Shown: piece after piece, positions 8,542-18,151 of the stretch
Layout: each line of letters starts with the position of its first letter
Numbering within the stretch: the first letter of the stretch is position 1
Source: Agromyces aureus
GTDB taxonomy: Bacteria > Actinomycetota > Actinomycetes > Actinomycetales > Microbacteriaceae
Length of the DNA: 64,000 bases
Assembly (NCBI RefSeq): GCF_001660485.1
Contig: NZ_CP013979.1
Coordinates: forward strand, 3,162,001-3,226,000
Direction of reading: 5' to 3'
Position numbers and translations under genes: made by a program
Notes under the pieces: generated by a model
What the model was told of the DNA's origin: nothing
The model's input: only the letters and a program-made list of their open reading frames with translations
The model's database searches: none

Positions 8542-9660
8542 ATGTCCGTGACCGAACGCATCGATGTCTTCCTCCAGTACTACAAGCCGCACGTGAGCGG
8601 TCTCACGAACATGGCGGCCGACCTCGCGGGCGCGGCGGTCCGGTCGGGCTACGAGGTGCATGTGCATTGCGTGGCGAAAGAGGGCGGGACCACGCATCAG
8701 GAGATGGACGGCGTGCAGGTGCACGCCTACCGTCGCACTTTCTCCCTCGGTCGCGGGAACTTCTCGATCTCCCTCCTCTTGGCCTCGATGAAGCTCCGCA
8801 GGCTGCGGGGCATCGCGCACTTCCATCTCCCGCTGCCGGAGTCCGCGTTCTTCTCATGGGTGCTCGGTCCCGGGTGGCGCACGATCGTGACCTACCAGTG
8901 CGATGCGCCGGTCGGCAGCACGTTGGACACCCTCATCGCACGGGCGCTCGACGCTTCGCATCGCGTCCTCATCCGTCGGGCGAACGTCACGTGCACCTCG
9001 AGCTCCGACTATGCGGACGAATCCCGTCTGCGCGACCTCTTCCGCGAACGCGGAGCGATCGCGATCCCCGCGACGAGCATCGATCGCCGCGGAGGGACGC
9101 GGAGGTTCGCTCTGGAAGGTCGACGCCAGCTCGGATTCCTCGGGCGGCCCACTGCTGAGAAGGGGATCGACGTCCTGATGGATGCGCTCGAGCAGTTGCC
9201 CGACGACCTCGTGCTCACGCTCGCCGGCCCGTTGGACGGCCTCGCCGACCAGGTCGGATACGACCGCCAACGGCTCCAGCGCCTGATCGACAACGGACGG
9301 GCGCGGTCTCTCGGATTCCTCGCCGAAGAGGACATCGCCGACTTCTACGCTTCGCTCGACGTCTTCGCGCTGCCGTCGACCAACTCGTTCGAGGCCTTCG
9401 GCATCGTGCAGGTCGAGGCGATGTCCGCGGGAACACCCGTGGTCGCCTCGGCGCTGCCCGGGGTTCGCACCATCGTGCGTTCGACCGGCTTCGGCGAGAT
9501 CGCCGAGATCGCCGACGGTACGGACCTCGCCAGAGCCGTCATGCTCGCACTGGACACGGAGTACGACGTCGCGCGCGCGCGCGACGTGCTAGAAGAGCGC
9601 TACCTCTCACCCGTGCCCGAGAACGCGTATCTCGGCATCTACCGTCGACTCGCGGCCTGA
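8542..9660 (+). CDS. glycosyltransferase family 4
   Basis: 372 residues with two Rossmann-like halves. The N-terminal half has the GT4 acceptor loop (YYKPHVSGLTN near 15-25). The C-terminal half has GRPTAEKG near 197 and the EX7E motif in FEAFGIVQVE, followed by a PVVAS phosphate-binding loop. It should be a cytoplasmic retaining enzyme that adds a sugar from a nucleotide donor to the growing polymer; donor unknown. A 105-bp gap separates it from the HAD-UbiA gene on the same strand. It converges with the membrane glycosyltransferase-like gene. Confidence 0.85.
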   Translation: MSVTERIDVFLQYYKPHVSGLTNMAADLAGAAVRSGYEVHVHCVAKEGGTTHQEMDGVQVHAYRRTFSLGRGNFSISLLLASMKLRRLRGIAHFHLPLPESAFFSWVLGPGWRTIVTYQCDAPVGSTLDTLIARALDASHRVLIRRANVTCTSSSDYADESRLRDLFRERGAIAIPATSIDRRGGTRRFALEGRRQLGFLGRPTAEKGIDVLMDALEQLPDDLVLTLAGPLDGLADQVGYDRQRLQRLIDNGRARSLGFLAEEDIADFYASLDVFALPSTNSFEAFGIVQVEAMSAGTPVVASALPGVRTIVRSTGFGEIAEIADGTDLARAVMLALDTEYDVARARDVLEERYLSPVPENAYLGIYRRLAA

Positions 9661-9682
9661 TCATCGGTCCAGCCACGCGTTC

Positions 9683-11647
9683 TCAATCGCAGATGTTGCG
9701 AACCACGACCGCTGCGACGGGATAGCTCGGCGAGGCCTCGACCGCGCCGACCTCGATCCAGCAGTCGGCACCGCCGGGGAGCACCTCGCTCCAGGCAGCC
9801 GCGTCGCTCTCGTAGAGCACGGCGAAATCTGCGGTCGGAAGCGCTGAACGTTGCGTGCCTCCCTCCCTCGCCCCGCCGTTCTCGTCGAACTCGATCGGCA
9901 CCACGGTGTTGCAGAGCGCATCACCGTACAGGCTGTACGGCAACGTGGCCAGCAAGGATTGCTCAGTGAGACCGACCGGCGTGAGCCCTCCAGCGGTCTG
10001 AACCGCGATGGAGACGCAACCCTCGTCGCTCGAAGGCAACCAGGCGAGGTAGTCCGGGGTGCCCCACGGGTTCCCAGGAGTGTCGGGTTGCCAACCGCTG
10101 TCGAACGAGCGCATCTGGAGGAGCGCACTCACACCCGGATACACGTTGCGTTCGTTCCAGACGATCTGGCCGGTCGCCAGGAGCATCGCGAGGGAAACCG
10201 CCAGGACGTCGACGATTCTAGGCGTGGTGATCACGGTGGTCATCAGCATCGCGACGAGCAGTCCGACCGTCGGTCCGATGACATACCGGGCATCGAACGT
10301 CGACGGTTGCATAACGAGGATCAGCACGCTCAATCCGGCGATCGCGGCCTGAGCGAGCCACTGGCCTCGGGCGGGTGCCGCTGAGCCCCGCCTCCTTCGC
10401 ACGAGGAAGAGAACGAGCTGCGCAAGCAGGATCGCCGCGACCACCGCCAGCACGAAGGCCGGCACGTGACCGAATCCGCCGGCACGTGGATCGTAGTCGG
10501 GCTTCGTCATGCCGTGCAGAACCCCTGACGCCATCCCGTCCAGGAAGGATCCGATGCGTTGGATGTCGAAGAGGCCGGTGCCGCGCTCGCCCGAGGTGAA
10601 GACGCTCAGGTCGACGATGCCCGGGAACTGGATCGGTCCCATCGAGACCTTCACCGGATACACGGGATTGCTGAACGAGACGAAGTTGCGGATGTAGAAC
10701 GAGAGCGCGGCGAGAGACGGCACGCCGATCGTGAGCGCCGCGATTCCGAAGGTCCGCCAGAAGCGGGCGCCCTGAGCCATCCTGCGCCAGATCACCACTG
10801 CGGCGAGCGCGGCGATGAGCAGCACACTCGTGAGGATGCCGGTCGGCTTGGTCGCCAGAACCGCGGCTGCGGCCGTCGCCGCCACGAGGATATCGACGGC
10901 GCCGAACCGCTTCGTCAAGACGACGAGGAAGATGCAGGTGACGAGGGCCGTGCCATATGCGAGGTCGACGTAGAGGATCCGAGGCTGCATCCAGATCACC
11001 GGGGCCGAAACGATGAGCGCGGCTAGCCCGACGCGCATCCAGGCTCGCGGGAACCGAGACTTCAGCGCGAAGTTGATCGCGAGCATCAACACCACGAGGT
11101 GAGGAATCTGCAGCGCGTCGTCGAACCTCGCTTCGCCCGTGAAGGATGCCAGGTTCACACCGCCGACCATGGTGAGGTCGGAGTAGAACACGTACTCGTT
11201 GAGCGCGTTCCAGCCCCACAGGTTGCCCGACTGCACCAGCAGCGCCAGGACGGGACCGTGGTAGAGCTCGCCGTCCACCGACAGTTCGGGCTTGACCACC
11301 CCGATCGCGACATGGAAGGCCGCGATCAGGCCGACGATCACAATCGCCCCCCAACCGGTGCGTGCTGCTCCAGCGAATTCGCCCCATCCGTTCGCGACGC
11401 CCTTTCGAACGCGGCGAGAGAGGAACGAGAGTCCGACTAGGAGGAGGAGTACTGCGTTGGTGACGGCCCACGGGATTCCGAACAAGAGCCCGAAGGCGAG
11501 GGTCAGCGCATAGCCGTACACGGCGACGACGGCCCCGTACAGCAGCGCCCTTGCATGGCCGCGCGAGCGCGCGAGCAGCAGATACGCGAGCGCGAACAGA
11601 GCGAACTGAAGCAGGAGGCCGATCGAACCGGCGAAGGCGGAGGACAC
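9683..11647 (-). CDS. GT-C-like polytopic membrane protein
   Basis: 654 residues with about twelve or more hydrophobic helices, then a C-terminal extracytoplasmic region of about 150 residues. After the third or fourth helix there is an acidic SVDGELYHGP loop, the position where GT-C glycosyltransferases carry their catalytic acidic residue. I therefore read it as a polyprenyl-phosphate-sugar dependent glycosyltransferase that modifies the polymer outside the membrane, but no family-specific motif proves it. The GTG start at 11647 is preceded by TATCCT at 6 nt, a leaderless pattern. It is divergent from the GT2+GT4 gene at 11719. Confidence 0.65.
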   Translation of the reverse strand: MSSAFAGSIGLLLQFALFALAYLLLARSRGHARALLYGAVVAVYGYALTLAFGLLFGIPWAVTNAVLLLLVGLSFLSRRVRKGVANGWGEFAGAARTGWGAIVIVGLIAAFHVAIGVVKPELSVDGELYHGPVLALLVQSGNLWGWNALNEYVFYSDLTMVGGVNLASFTGEARFDDALQIPHLVVLMLAINFALKSRFPRAWMRVGLAALIVSAPVIWMQPRILYVDLAYGTALVTCIFLVVLTKRFGAVDILVAATAAAAVLATKPTGILTSVLLIAALAAVVIWRRMAQGARFWRTFGIAALTIGVPSLAALSFYIRNFVSFSNPVYPVKVSMGPIQFPGIVDLSVFTSGERGTGLFDIQRIGSFLDGMASGVLHGMTKPDYDPRAGGFGHVPAFVLAVVAAILLAQLVLFLVRRRRGSAAPARGQWLAQAAIAGLSVLILVMQPSTFDARYVIGPTVGLLVAMLMTTVITTPRIVDVLAVSLAMLLATGQIVWNERNVYPGVSALLQMRSFDSGWQPDTPGNPWGTPDYLAWLPSSDEGCVSIAVQTAGGLTPVGLTEQSLLATLPYSLYGDALCNTVVPIEFDENGGAREGGTQRSALPTADFAVLYESDAAAWSEVLPGGADCWIEVGAVEASPSYPVAAVVVRNICD

Positions 11648-11653
11648 AGGCCG

Positions 11654-11659
11654 AGGATA
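11654..11659 (-). promoter_or_regulatory. candidate leaderless -10 of GT-C-like gene
   Basis: TATCCT on the minus strand, 6 nt from the GTG at 11647. Confidence 0.5.
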
Positions 11660-11706
11660 GTCGAGTCATCGGCCCCGTTCGATTCGGCGGCCCAGTTACC
11701 CCCGGC

Positions 11707-11712
11707 TACGCT
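11707..11712 (+). promoter_or_regulatory. candidate leaderless -10 of GT2+GT4 gene
   Basis: TACGCT, 6 nt from the GTG at 11719. With the site at 11654 it makes a divergent pair of leaderless promoters within 71 bp. Confidence 0.5.
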
Positions 11713-11718
11713 TGGTGA

Positions 11719-13974
11719 GTGCCAGTACCGACTTCCACCCCACCGACACCCCAAGCCGAGGGTGCGATCGCGCTCAGCGTCATCGTCACGACACACTCGG
11801 AGGGTCGACTGCTCCGGCCCACTGTGCGGTCCATCGCGGCAGCGATCGATGCGGTGCAAGCCAACGGCGACAGCGTCGAACTCATCTTGGTTCGAGACCG
11901 TCCCGATGCGCCGACACGTCATGAGGTGGATTGGTGGTCCGCCCGCTCGGACCTGTCGTTCACCGTTCGCGTCCTCGATGTCGACCTCGGCGAGTCCGGG
12001 GCGTCGCGCAACGCCGGCGCGGAGGCATCCGTCGGCACCTACGTCGCGTTCATCGACGGTGATGACCTAGTGTCGAGCAACTATCTCAGCGATTCGGTCC
12101 GGATGCTGCGCGGATCCGACGGTCGCACCATCATCCATCCTCACCGCGTCATCAGCTTCGGCGCACGCTCCATCGTCTGGGAGATCCGTTCCACCGTCCA
12201 CGGCGACGTCGACTACAAAGCGCTGGTGCGGAACAACCAGTGGCCGTCATCTTCTGTGGCCCCGGCGACGATCTACCGCGAGATCCCCTTCCGTTCGCTC
12301 CGACCGGGCGACGGCTATGGCCCCGAGGACTGGATCTGGAACATCGACACGGCCGCAGCAGGCATCGCCCATGACGTCGCACCTGAGACGACGTTCTTCT
12401 ACCGGGTGAAGGCACGCAGCGGCGTCAATGTCCGGCACGTGCAGTCGATCCTGCCGGCCTTCGACTTCGAAGCATTGCGTAACGCGCTGCCGGTACGGCC
12501 TCCGACACCGACCTCGGGACGATCGCTCTCACCACGTTCGCTTGGCCAGTCAGCGTACCGAAAGGCTCTCCCAACGGTGCGTCGCCTGACCCGGCGACTC
12601 ACGCCAGAAGAGCGTGCCCGGATCTACACGGGGGTTCGGAGGGCCTATCGAACCGCACTGCGACTGCCGCACCACCGGATGACCGCACACTTGAAAACAG
12701 CCTTCGAAGAGGCCAGTCACTTGGATCCGGCGATTTCATGGACGGCATTCGATTACGAAACGCTGGAGCTTTGGGCGCCGCGAGACGACGGATACGCCGA
12801 CGCACTCGAGCAGGCCCTCGATGACCTCCGCGATCATGCTGGAGCAATTGTGGTCGTTCCGTGGGTCGGCATTGGTGGAGCAGACCTCGTGTCTCGCAAC
12901 TACGCGCGTGCGCTGGAGGCATCGCCGGAGTTCGGCGGACGGACCTCGATCCTCGCGACGGATCTAGCGGACAACACGCAGAGGGAATTGATTCCCACCG
13001 GGGTCAATTTCGTCCAGCTCTCACCGATTGCCGCGGCATTCTGGCCCGAACAACACGCTCGGCTCGTTGCTCAGATCGTCATTCTCTCCGAGCCCAAACT
13101 GCTCGTCTCTGTCAACGGCTTCCACCTCACTCGGGCTATGGAACGCTATGGAACGCAGATTTCCGATGGACGACACGTTTTCGCAACCCTGTTCGCCTTC
13201 GACCACATCGGCCCCGGCTACCCGGTCAACCCGATCACCAACGACTCCGAGCGCGAGTATCTCGACGATCTGACCGGCGTCATCACCGACAACACCACGA
13301 CGGCGCGCCTGCTGAGCGAGATCCTCGCCATCGAGCCGCCTCGAGTTCAGATCCACCGCCAACCGGCCATGGAGCAGATTCCCGAGCTGCGACGCGACAG
13401 CCGCGCCTATTCGACCGACAGCTTCACCGCCGCTGAGCCGTTCCGGCTCCTCTGGCCGCATCGTCTCGACAAGGAGAAGCGGCCGGATGCCGTGGTGGCC
13501 ATAGCCCGCAGCCTCCGGGAGCGCGGCATTCCGGCGAAGATCGACGTGTGGGGCCAACGTGTCCTCTCCGGCCATGGTGACCACCTGATGAAGGACTTCG
13601 CCGAGGCGGGAGTCACCTACCGCGGTCCGTACTCCGGAGGCATCAGTGCGCTGCCGACCGGCGACTATCACGCGCTGCTGCTGACGTCGGAGTCGGAGGG
13701 CCTTCCGTTGGTCCTCGTGCAGTCGCTGCTGAGCAGCCTGCCCGTCATCGCCTCGGGTGTCGGCGGTGTGCCGGACATTATCGTGGACGGCGAGACCGGG
13801 TTGCTCACCCTCGGCCCGGACGACACCGACGGGTTCGTCGATGCGATCGAACACCTCATGACCTCCCCCGACGACCGGCGTCGGATCATCGAAACGGGCT
13901 ACGCCTTCGGGGTGGAGCATCACTCGTGGGAGAGTTTCACGAGCCTGGTCGACGAGACGCTCATCCGGCCGTAA
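11719..13974 (+). CDS. two-domain glycosyltransferase (GT2 + GT4)
   Basis: 751 residues. The N-terminal GT-A domain (about 18-250) has SVIVTTHSEG and the DGDD metal/nucleotide motif. A variable linker of about 100 residues follows. The C-terminal GT-B half (about 370-751) has WVGIGGADLVSRNY and WPHRLDKEKRPD. The usual EX7E has become EX7Q: E660 is kept but the second Glu is Q668 (codon at 13720-13722), so the GT4 domain may be altered or weak. It could add two different sugars in sequence. Its paralogue lies just downstream, facing it. GC content between about 12.6 and 13.2 kb looks lower than in the carboxylase region. Confidence 0.8.
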   Translation: MPVPTSTPPTPQAEGAIALSVIVTTHSEGRLLRPTVRSIAAAIDAVQANGDSVELILVRDRPDAPTRHEVDWWSARSDLSFTVRVLDVDLGESGASRNAGAEASVGTYVAFIDGDDLVSSNYLSDSVRMLRGSDGRTIIHPHRVISFGARSIVWEIRSTVHGDVDYKALVRNNQWPSSSVAPATIYREIPFRSLRPGDGYGPEDWIWNIDTAAAGIAHDVAPETTFFYRVKARSGVNVRHVQSILPAFDFEALRNALPVRPPTPTSGRSLSPRSLGQSAYRKALPTVRRLTRRLTPEERARIYTGVRRAYRTALRLPHHRMTAHLKTAFEEASHLDPAISWTAFDYETLELWAPRDDGYADALEQALDDLRDHAGAIVVVPWVGIGGADLVSRNYARALEASPEFGGRTSILATDLADNTQRELIPTGVNFVQLSPIAAAFWPEQHARLVAQIVILSEPKLLVSVNGFHLTRAMERYGTQISDGRHVFATLFAFDHIGPGYPVNPITNDSEREYLDDLTGVITDNTTTARLLSEILAIEPPRVQIHRQPAMEQIPELRRDSRAYSTDSFTAAEPFRLLWPHRLDKEKRPDAVVAIARSLRERGIPAKIDVWGQRVLSGHGDHLMKDFAEAGVTYRGPYSGGISALPTGDYHALLLTSESEGLPLVLVQSLLSSLPVIASGVGGVPDIIVDGETGLLTLGPDDTDGFVDAIEHLMTSPDDRRRIIETGYAFGVEHHSWESFTSLVDETLIRP

Positions 13975-14035
13975 CCGTGGTTCCACGGAATCCCGCCACT
14001 GCCCGTACCGGAAATCGCGCAACGAGACTCGGCGC

Positions 14036-16207
14036 TCAGTGGGCCGGTGAGCCCCGCAGATAGCCGGGGATCGACGCCAGCCGCTCGTCGAACGCGGGCG
14101 CAGAGAACTCGGACCTGATCACGTCACGCGCGGCCGCCGCGCGCCGCGAGGACTCCTCCGGGTCCGCAAGCATCGATTCGATTGCCGCCACGTACGCCTG
14201 AACATCGTCGAACCGGTCGATCGGATACCCGACCGACTCGGTGAGGACCTCGCCGACCCCTCCGACGGTCGGAGCGATCACCGGCAGACCGGCACCCATC
14301 GCCTCGAGCATGGTGATCGGGACGCCCTCCCACTCGGAGGTCATGAGCAGTGCCCCGTACTCGGTCAGCGGCAGACTCGAGAACCCGCCGGTGAACGCCG
14401 GGTACCGATGCGCGCCGGCTTCCTCGAGCTGGAGGAGATGCTCGGCCAGGCCCGAATCGCCCATGACCTGTTCGCCGTAGAAGTCGATCTCCACCGGCAG
14501 TTCCCGTCGAGCGATCTCCCTCGCGACCGCCGCGAGGAGATCGAGCCGCTTCTGCACATCGAACCGACCCGCCCAGACCAGCCGCAAGGGCCTCATGGGG
14601 TCGCGTCCGACCGCCGCCACCGGAGTCGGCCCGGTCGCGGCGACGATGTTGCGCTGCACCCGGAACTTCGCGCATTCGTACCCGAGGTCGTCGACCATGG
14701 TCGAGACGAATGACGCGCTGTCGACGAGCACGGCCGTGACGGGATCGAGGAAGCGATCGCGACGGTAGAACATGACCGACGTCCGCTCACCGTCTTGGGT
14801 GCGATCCACGACGAACGTCGAGAGGAAGATGGCCGAATCGGCCGCCAACTCGTCGCCACGGGCCTCGATGACGTCGAACGCCATCGTCGAGTTGAATGCG
14901 TGGATCGTGATCGGCCGGAGTTGGGCGATCAGTTGCGGCAGCAGCCGCTCGGTGCACCAGGCGCGGTCGACCACCGCCGAACCGACCGTCCGAAGCTCGA
15001 CAACATGCACGTCCGGCGGGAGCAGATCGAGCCGGGTCGACTCTTGGAACTCGGTCGTCACCAGGGCGATGCTCGCCGTAGGCTCGATGCGACGCACGGC
15101 GGCGATGTACTGTGCCAGAACGAAATCACCGCCGCCGGTGCGCACCCATGGCGCGAAGAACAGGTAGTCGACCGCGTCGGGCAGCATCGATCGGACACGC
15201 CAGTACGCCTCAGCTCGCTGATTCTCGATCGCATCGAGCTCGACCGACCGATACTCGCGAAGCGCGGAGGGACGCGGGAACGGCACGGCAGGTTCGAGCC
15301 GGTTGAGCTCGCGCATCTCCGACACGAGCCACTCAGGCACCGCCGACCCGCGGCGGGCTGCCATCGCGCGCCGGAAGGCGTCGCGCGTTGGCCGAACGGT
15401 GTCGATCGCGAGACGGGCGACGGCGGCGGCCGGGCGAGGCAGTCGTCGGATGCGGTCCTGGATGCCGCCGCGATGCGAAGACGTAGCGGCGTGCGCAGCC
15501 GGTTGCGAGGAACTCCGGCGAGCGAGCCACTCCGAGCGGAGCATCATCGGCCGCCCCGCGGAGTCCCGATCGACGAGGTCTCGTGGCTCGCGGAGCATCA
15601 GGGCCGTCCCCGGCGCGATCCGCCGTTCGATGCGATCCGCCGCGATCCGACCGTTCCACAGCCATCCGGCGTCGCGGAGCGAGGATGCCGGTGTCGATTC
15701 GACGACGCGGCGAAGCGCAACGGCCGTGCCGGCCATCCGCCAACCCCATGGATCGGTGACCGCCAGCGCCTCGACCGCGTGTCGGTCGCCTCCTCGCGGG
15801 CGAGCGGCCACCTCCCGCGTGGCGCCGAAAGTCATCAGCAACTCGGAGTCGACCACGATGTCGGAAGCTGCTGCTGCGACCTCTTCGAACGCCGAGGCGA
15901 TCCAGGTCGCGCTCACGAGCACGTCGGAGTCGAGCAGCACGATGACGCGGCCCGACGCGGCCTCGATGCCTCGGACGACGGCCGCAGACGCGGGCTCGCC
16001 CAAGAGCCCCTCGAGGTGCACCAGCGTGAACGCCCGGCCCGAGCGATCCGCGAACTGACCGTTCGCACCCACCGCGATCACCTCGACCTGGATGTCGCGG
16101 GCGGCGGCAAAGGCGATGGCTCGTTCGAGCGAACGAAGCGAAGGCAGGGCGAGGCGCCGTTCGTCCCCGACGTGGAACACGACGGTGAGGTCGGATTCCT
16201 CAGCCAT
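14036..16207 (-). CDS. two-domain glycosyltransferase (GT2 + GT4)
   Basis: 723 residues, same architecture as the gene ending at 13974. The N-terminal GT2-like domain has DSD in VIVLLDSDVLVSA. The C-terminal GT4 domain (about 340-715) has WVRTGGGDFVLAQY, WAGRFDVQKRLD and an intact EX7E (WEGVPITMLEAMGAG). The N-terminal domain is more divergent than in typical GT2 enzymes. Its ATG follows directly on the TAG of the upstream glycosyltransferase gene with no spacer, so the two are coupled. It probably extends the same glycan as its paralogue. Confidence 0.8.
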   Translation of the reverse strand: MAEESDLTVVFHVGDERRLALPSLRSLERAIAFAAARDIQVEVIAVGANGQFADRSGRAFTLVHLEGLLGEPASAAVVRGIEAASGRVIVLLDSDVLVSATWIASAFEEVAAAASDIVVDSELLMTFGATREVAARPRGGDRHAVEALAVTDPWGWRMAGTAVALRRVVESTPASSLRDAGWLWNGRIAADRIERRIAPGTALMLREPRDLVDRDSAGRPMMLRSEWLARRSSSQPAAHAATSSHRGGIQDRIRRLPRPAAAVARLAIDTVRPTRDAFRRAMAARRGSAVPEWLVSEMRELNRLEPAVPFPRPSALREYRSVELDAIENQRAEAYWRVRSMLPDAVDYLFFAPWVRTGGGDFVLAQYIAAVRRIEPTASIALVTTEFQESTRLDLLPPDVHVVELRTVGSAVVDRAWCTERLLPQLIAQLRPITIHAFNSTMAFDVIEARGDELAADSAIFLSTFVVDRTQDGERTSVMFYRRDRFLDPVTAVLVDSASFVSTMVDDLGYECAKFRVQRNIVAATGPTPVAAVGRDPMRPLRLVWAGRFDVQKRLDLLAAVAREIARRELPVEIDFYGEQVMGDSGLAEHLLQLEEAGAHRYPAFTGGFSSLPLTEYGALLMTSEWEGVPITMLEAMGAGLPVIAPTVGGVGEVLTESVGYPIDRFDDVQAYVAAIESMLADPEESSRRAAAARDVIRSEFSAPAFDERLASIPGYLRGSPAH

Positions 16208-17134
16208 CTAGCCTCGCCCCAGCACGCGCTTGACGCGCGACTTCGCTCGTCTGAATGCCGTGTCTCCGGCAATGGTCTCGAGCCGATCCAGCCGACGAGC
16301 GAGTTCGTCGAATCGATCATCGAGGAGTCGGGTGAGGTACAGCGGGAGTCCCGAGCCTTCGGCGGCGACGTAGTCGCGCAGGGCGCGATCCCGGACGATC
16401 CGGTCGTACCGGCGGTGGTCGTCGCGGAGCGCGACCACGGAATTGCCCGCGTCGCCGTGCGCGTTCGGACGCTGATGCCAGAACGCGAGGGCGGGTGCGG
16501 GCACGAAGTCGATCTCGCCGCGCGCGGCCAGCCGGAGATTCGCCTCCCAGTCCCCGGTAACCGGGAGCCGCCGGTCGAAGAGCCCGACGTCGATCAGCGA
16601 GGTCCGCCGATACAGCATGGAGATCGGGACGCAGGTATTGAACCGCATGAGATCGAACAGCGTGATCTGCCTGAGTTCGGGGAGGAACGTCTCGCGCCCG
16701 TCCTCACGGACCGTCTGACCGTCGAGAGATTCCCACACGATCTCCGTCCGGACGCCGACGGCCACCGCCGACGGATCCGCCTCGAGCCTCGCACCGGTCA
16801 ACGTGAGGAACTCGGGGTGCCAGGTGTCGTCGTCGTCGTGGATCGCGACGAAGGTGCTCTCGAGGGACCGCACACCGACGTTCGAGGCTTCCTCCATGCC
16901 CACCGACGCCTCGTGGTGGATCACGCGAACTCGTCCGGCGAATCGGTCTGACCGGTCGTCGACCAGTGCGTCGACCGAGGCGAAGTCGCCGCCGTCGTTC
17001 ACCAGCGTCAGCACCCAGTCCTGGGCGCTCTGCGCGAGCACGTCGTCGAGCGCGCGCTGGAGCAGAAGCGGACGATTCTTCGTACGCATGACGATGTTGA
17101 ACCGCGCCGGAGCGGCGGTACCTTCTGCAACCAC
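16208..17134 (-). CDS. glycosyltransferase family 2
   Basis: 308 residues from the GTG at 17134, which has GGGAGG about 6 nt upstream; a GTG at 17161 is also in frame but lacks such a site. The GT-A fold is shown by FNIVMRTKNRP, LTLVNDGG and HDDDD near residue 100, an acidic nucleotide/metal motif. The C-terminal part is basic and could bind membrane or lipid acceptor. It is the first gene of a two-gene minus-strand unit with the double-domain enzyme, and divergent from the ABC exporter genes. Confidence 0.85.
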   Translation of the reverse strand: MVAEGTAAPARFNIVMRTKNRPLLLQRALDDVLAQSAQDWVLTLVNDGGDFASVDALVDDRSDRFAGRVRVIHHEASVGMEEASNVGVRSLESTFVAIHDDDDTWHPEFLTLTGARLEADPSAVAVGVRTEIVWESLDGQTVREDGRETFLPELRQITLFDLMRFNTCVPISMLYRRTSLIDVGLFDRRLPVTGDWEANLRLAARGEIDFVPAPALAFWHQRPNAHGDAGNSVVALRDDHRRYDRIVRDRALRDYVAAEGSGLPLYLTRLLDDRFDELARRLDRLETIAGDTAFRRAKSRVKRVLGRG

Positions 17135-17281
17135 GCGACCTCCCGGCAGGATACTCCGCACATTCTATCGGGGCCTCCGGTGCGCCCGACCACCGGCGGA
17201 AAGTGAGCTCAGGCGATGCCGGTTAGTATTAGGAAGCTCTGCGCAGTTTCAGCGCTGGATCGATCGAATCTGAGGAACCGA

Positions 17282-18151
17282 ATGACAGGCGGATACCCCC
17301 ACGCCGACATCGGGCTGCAACGCCCCGGGGTGAGTCGCGGACTCATCGACGTCTTCGAACACCGCTATCTGCTCACGCTCATCGTGCGCAAGGAAGTGCA
17401 GATCAGATACCGCGGCTCTGTGCTGGGATGGCTGTGGTCGTACGTCAAGCCACTCGTGCAGTTCGCGGTGTTCTTCGTCGCCCTCGGCGTCTTCCTGCGC
17501 CTGAGCAACTCGATCGACGCGTATCCGCTCTATCTGCTGGCCGGTATGACCGTCATCAGCTTCTTCACCGAAGCGTTCGCGAACGGCACCCGCAGCCTCG
17601 TCGACAACGCCCCGCTGATCAAAAAGATCTACGTGCCGCGTGAGATGTTCCCCGTCTCGAGCATGATCGTCGCTGCGATCAACACCCTCCCCCAGATGAT
17701 CGTCGTCGGCATCATCGCGGCGGTCCTCGGCTGGCAGCCGACCGCGCTCGGCGTTGCGGCGATCCTGCTCGGCTTCGTGATCGTCGCCGTGCTCTCCACC
17801 GCGCTGGGAATGCTGTTCGGCGCGATCAACGTCTCCTTCCGCGACGCTCAGAGCTTCGTCGACATCATCGTGATGTGCGCGGTCTGGGCCTCTCCAGTCA
17901 TGTACCAGCTGAGCATGGTCCGCTCGACCCTCCCCGACTGGGCGTTCACGCTCTACCTGCTCAATCCCCTGACGCCGGCCGTCGAGCTGTTCCACTACGG
18001 ATTCTGGGCGCCGCTCGACACCTCGGGCTCCGATCAGCTGCCCGAGCTCTGGCTGTTCGCGGGCATCGCCGTGGTCACGTCCGTCATCCTGCTCTTCGTC
18101 GGGCAGCTCGTCTTCCGCCGGCTGGAGGGCCGCTTTGCCCAAGTACTCTGA
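17282..18151 (+). CDS. polysaccharide ABC exporter permease (Wzm/TagG type)
   Basis: 289 residues, six predicted membrane helices, ABC-2 family. The N-terminal cytoplasmic part has the characteristic KEVQIRYRGSVLGWLWSYVKP segment in divided form (RYRGSVLGWLWS near residues 43-54). It would form the membrane channel that flips lipid-linked polysaccharide outward. ATG at 17282 is chosen for the GAGGA site 7 nt upstream. It overlaps the ATPase gene by 17 bp, as expected for a stoichiometric exporter. Confidence 0.9.
   Translation: MTGGYPHADIGLQRPGVSRGLIDVFEHRYLLTLIVRKEVQIRYRGSVLGWLWSYVKPLVQFAVFFVALGVFLRLSNSIDAYPLYLLAGMTVISFFTEAFANGTRSLVDNAPLIKKIYVPREMFPVSSMIVAAINTLPQMIVVGIIAAVLGWQPTALGVAAILLGFVIVAVLSTALGMLFGAINVSFRDAQSFVDIIVMCAVWASPVMYQLSMVRSTLPDWAFTLYLLNPLTPAVELFHYGFWAPLDTSGSDQLPELWLFAGIAVVTSVILLFVGQLVFRRLEGRFAQVL

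Noticed and set aside
13975..13988. Small inverted repeat CCGTGG-TT-CCACGG after the GT2+GT4 gene
   Set aside because: Loop of two bases and a 6-bp stem; not a convincing terminator.
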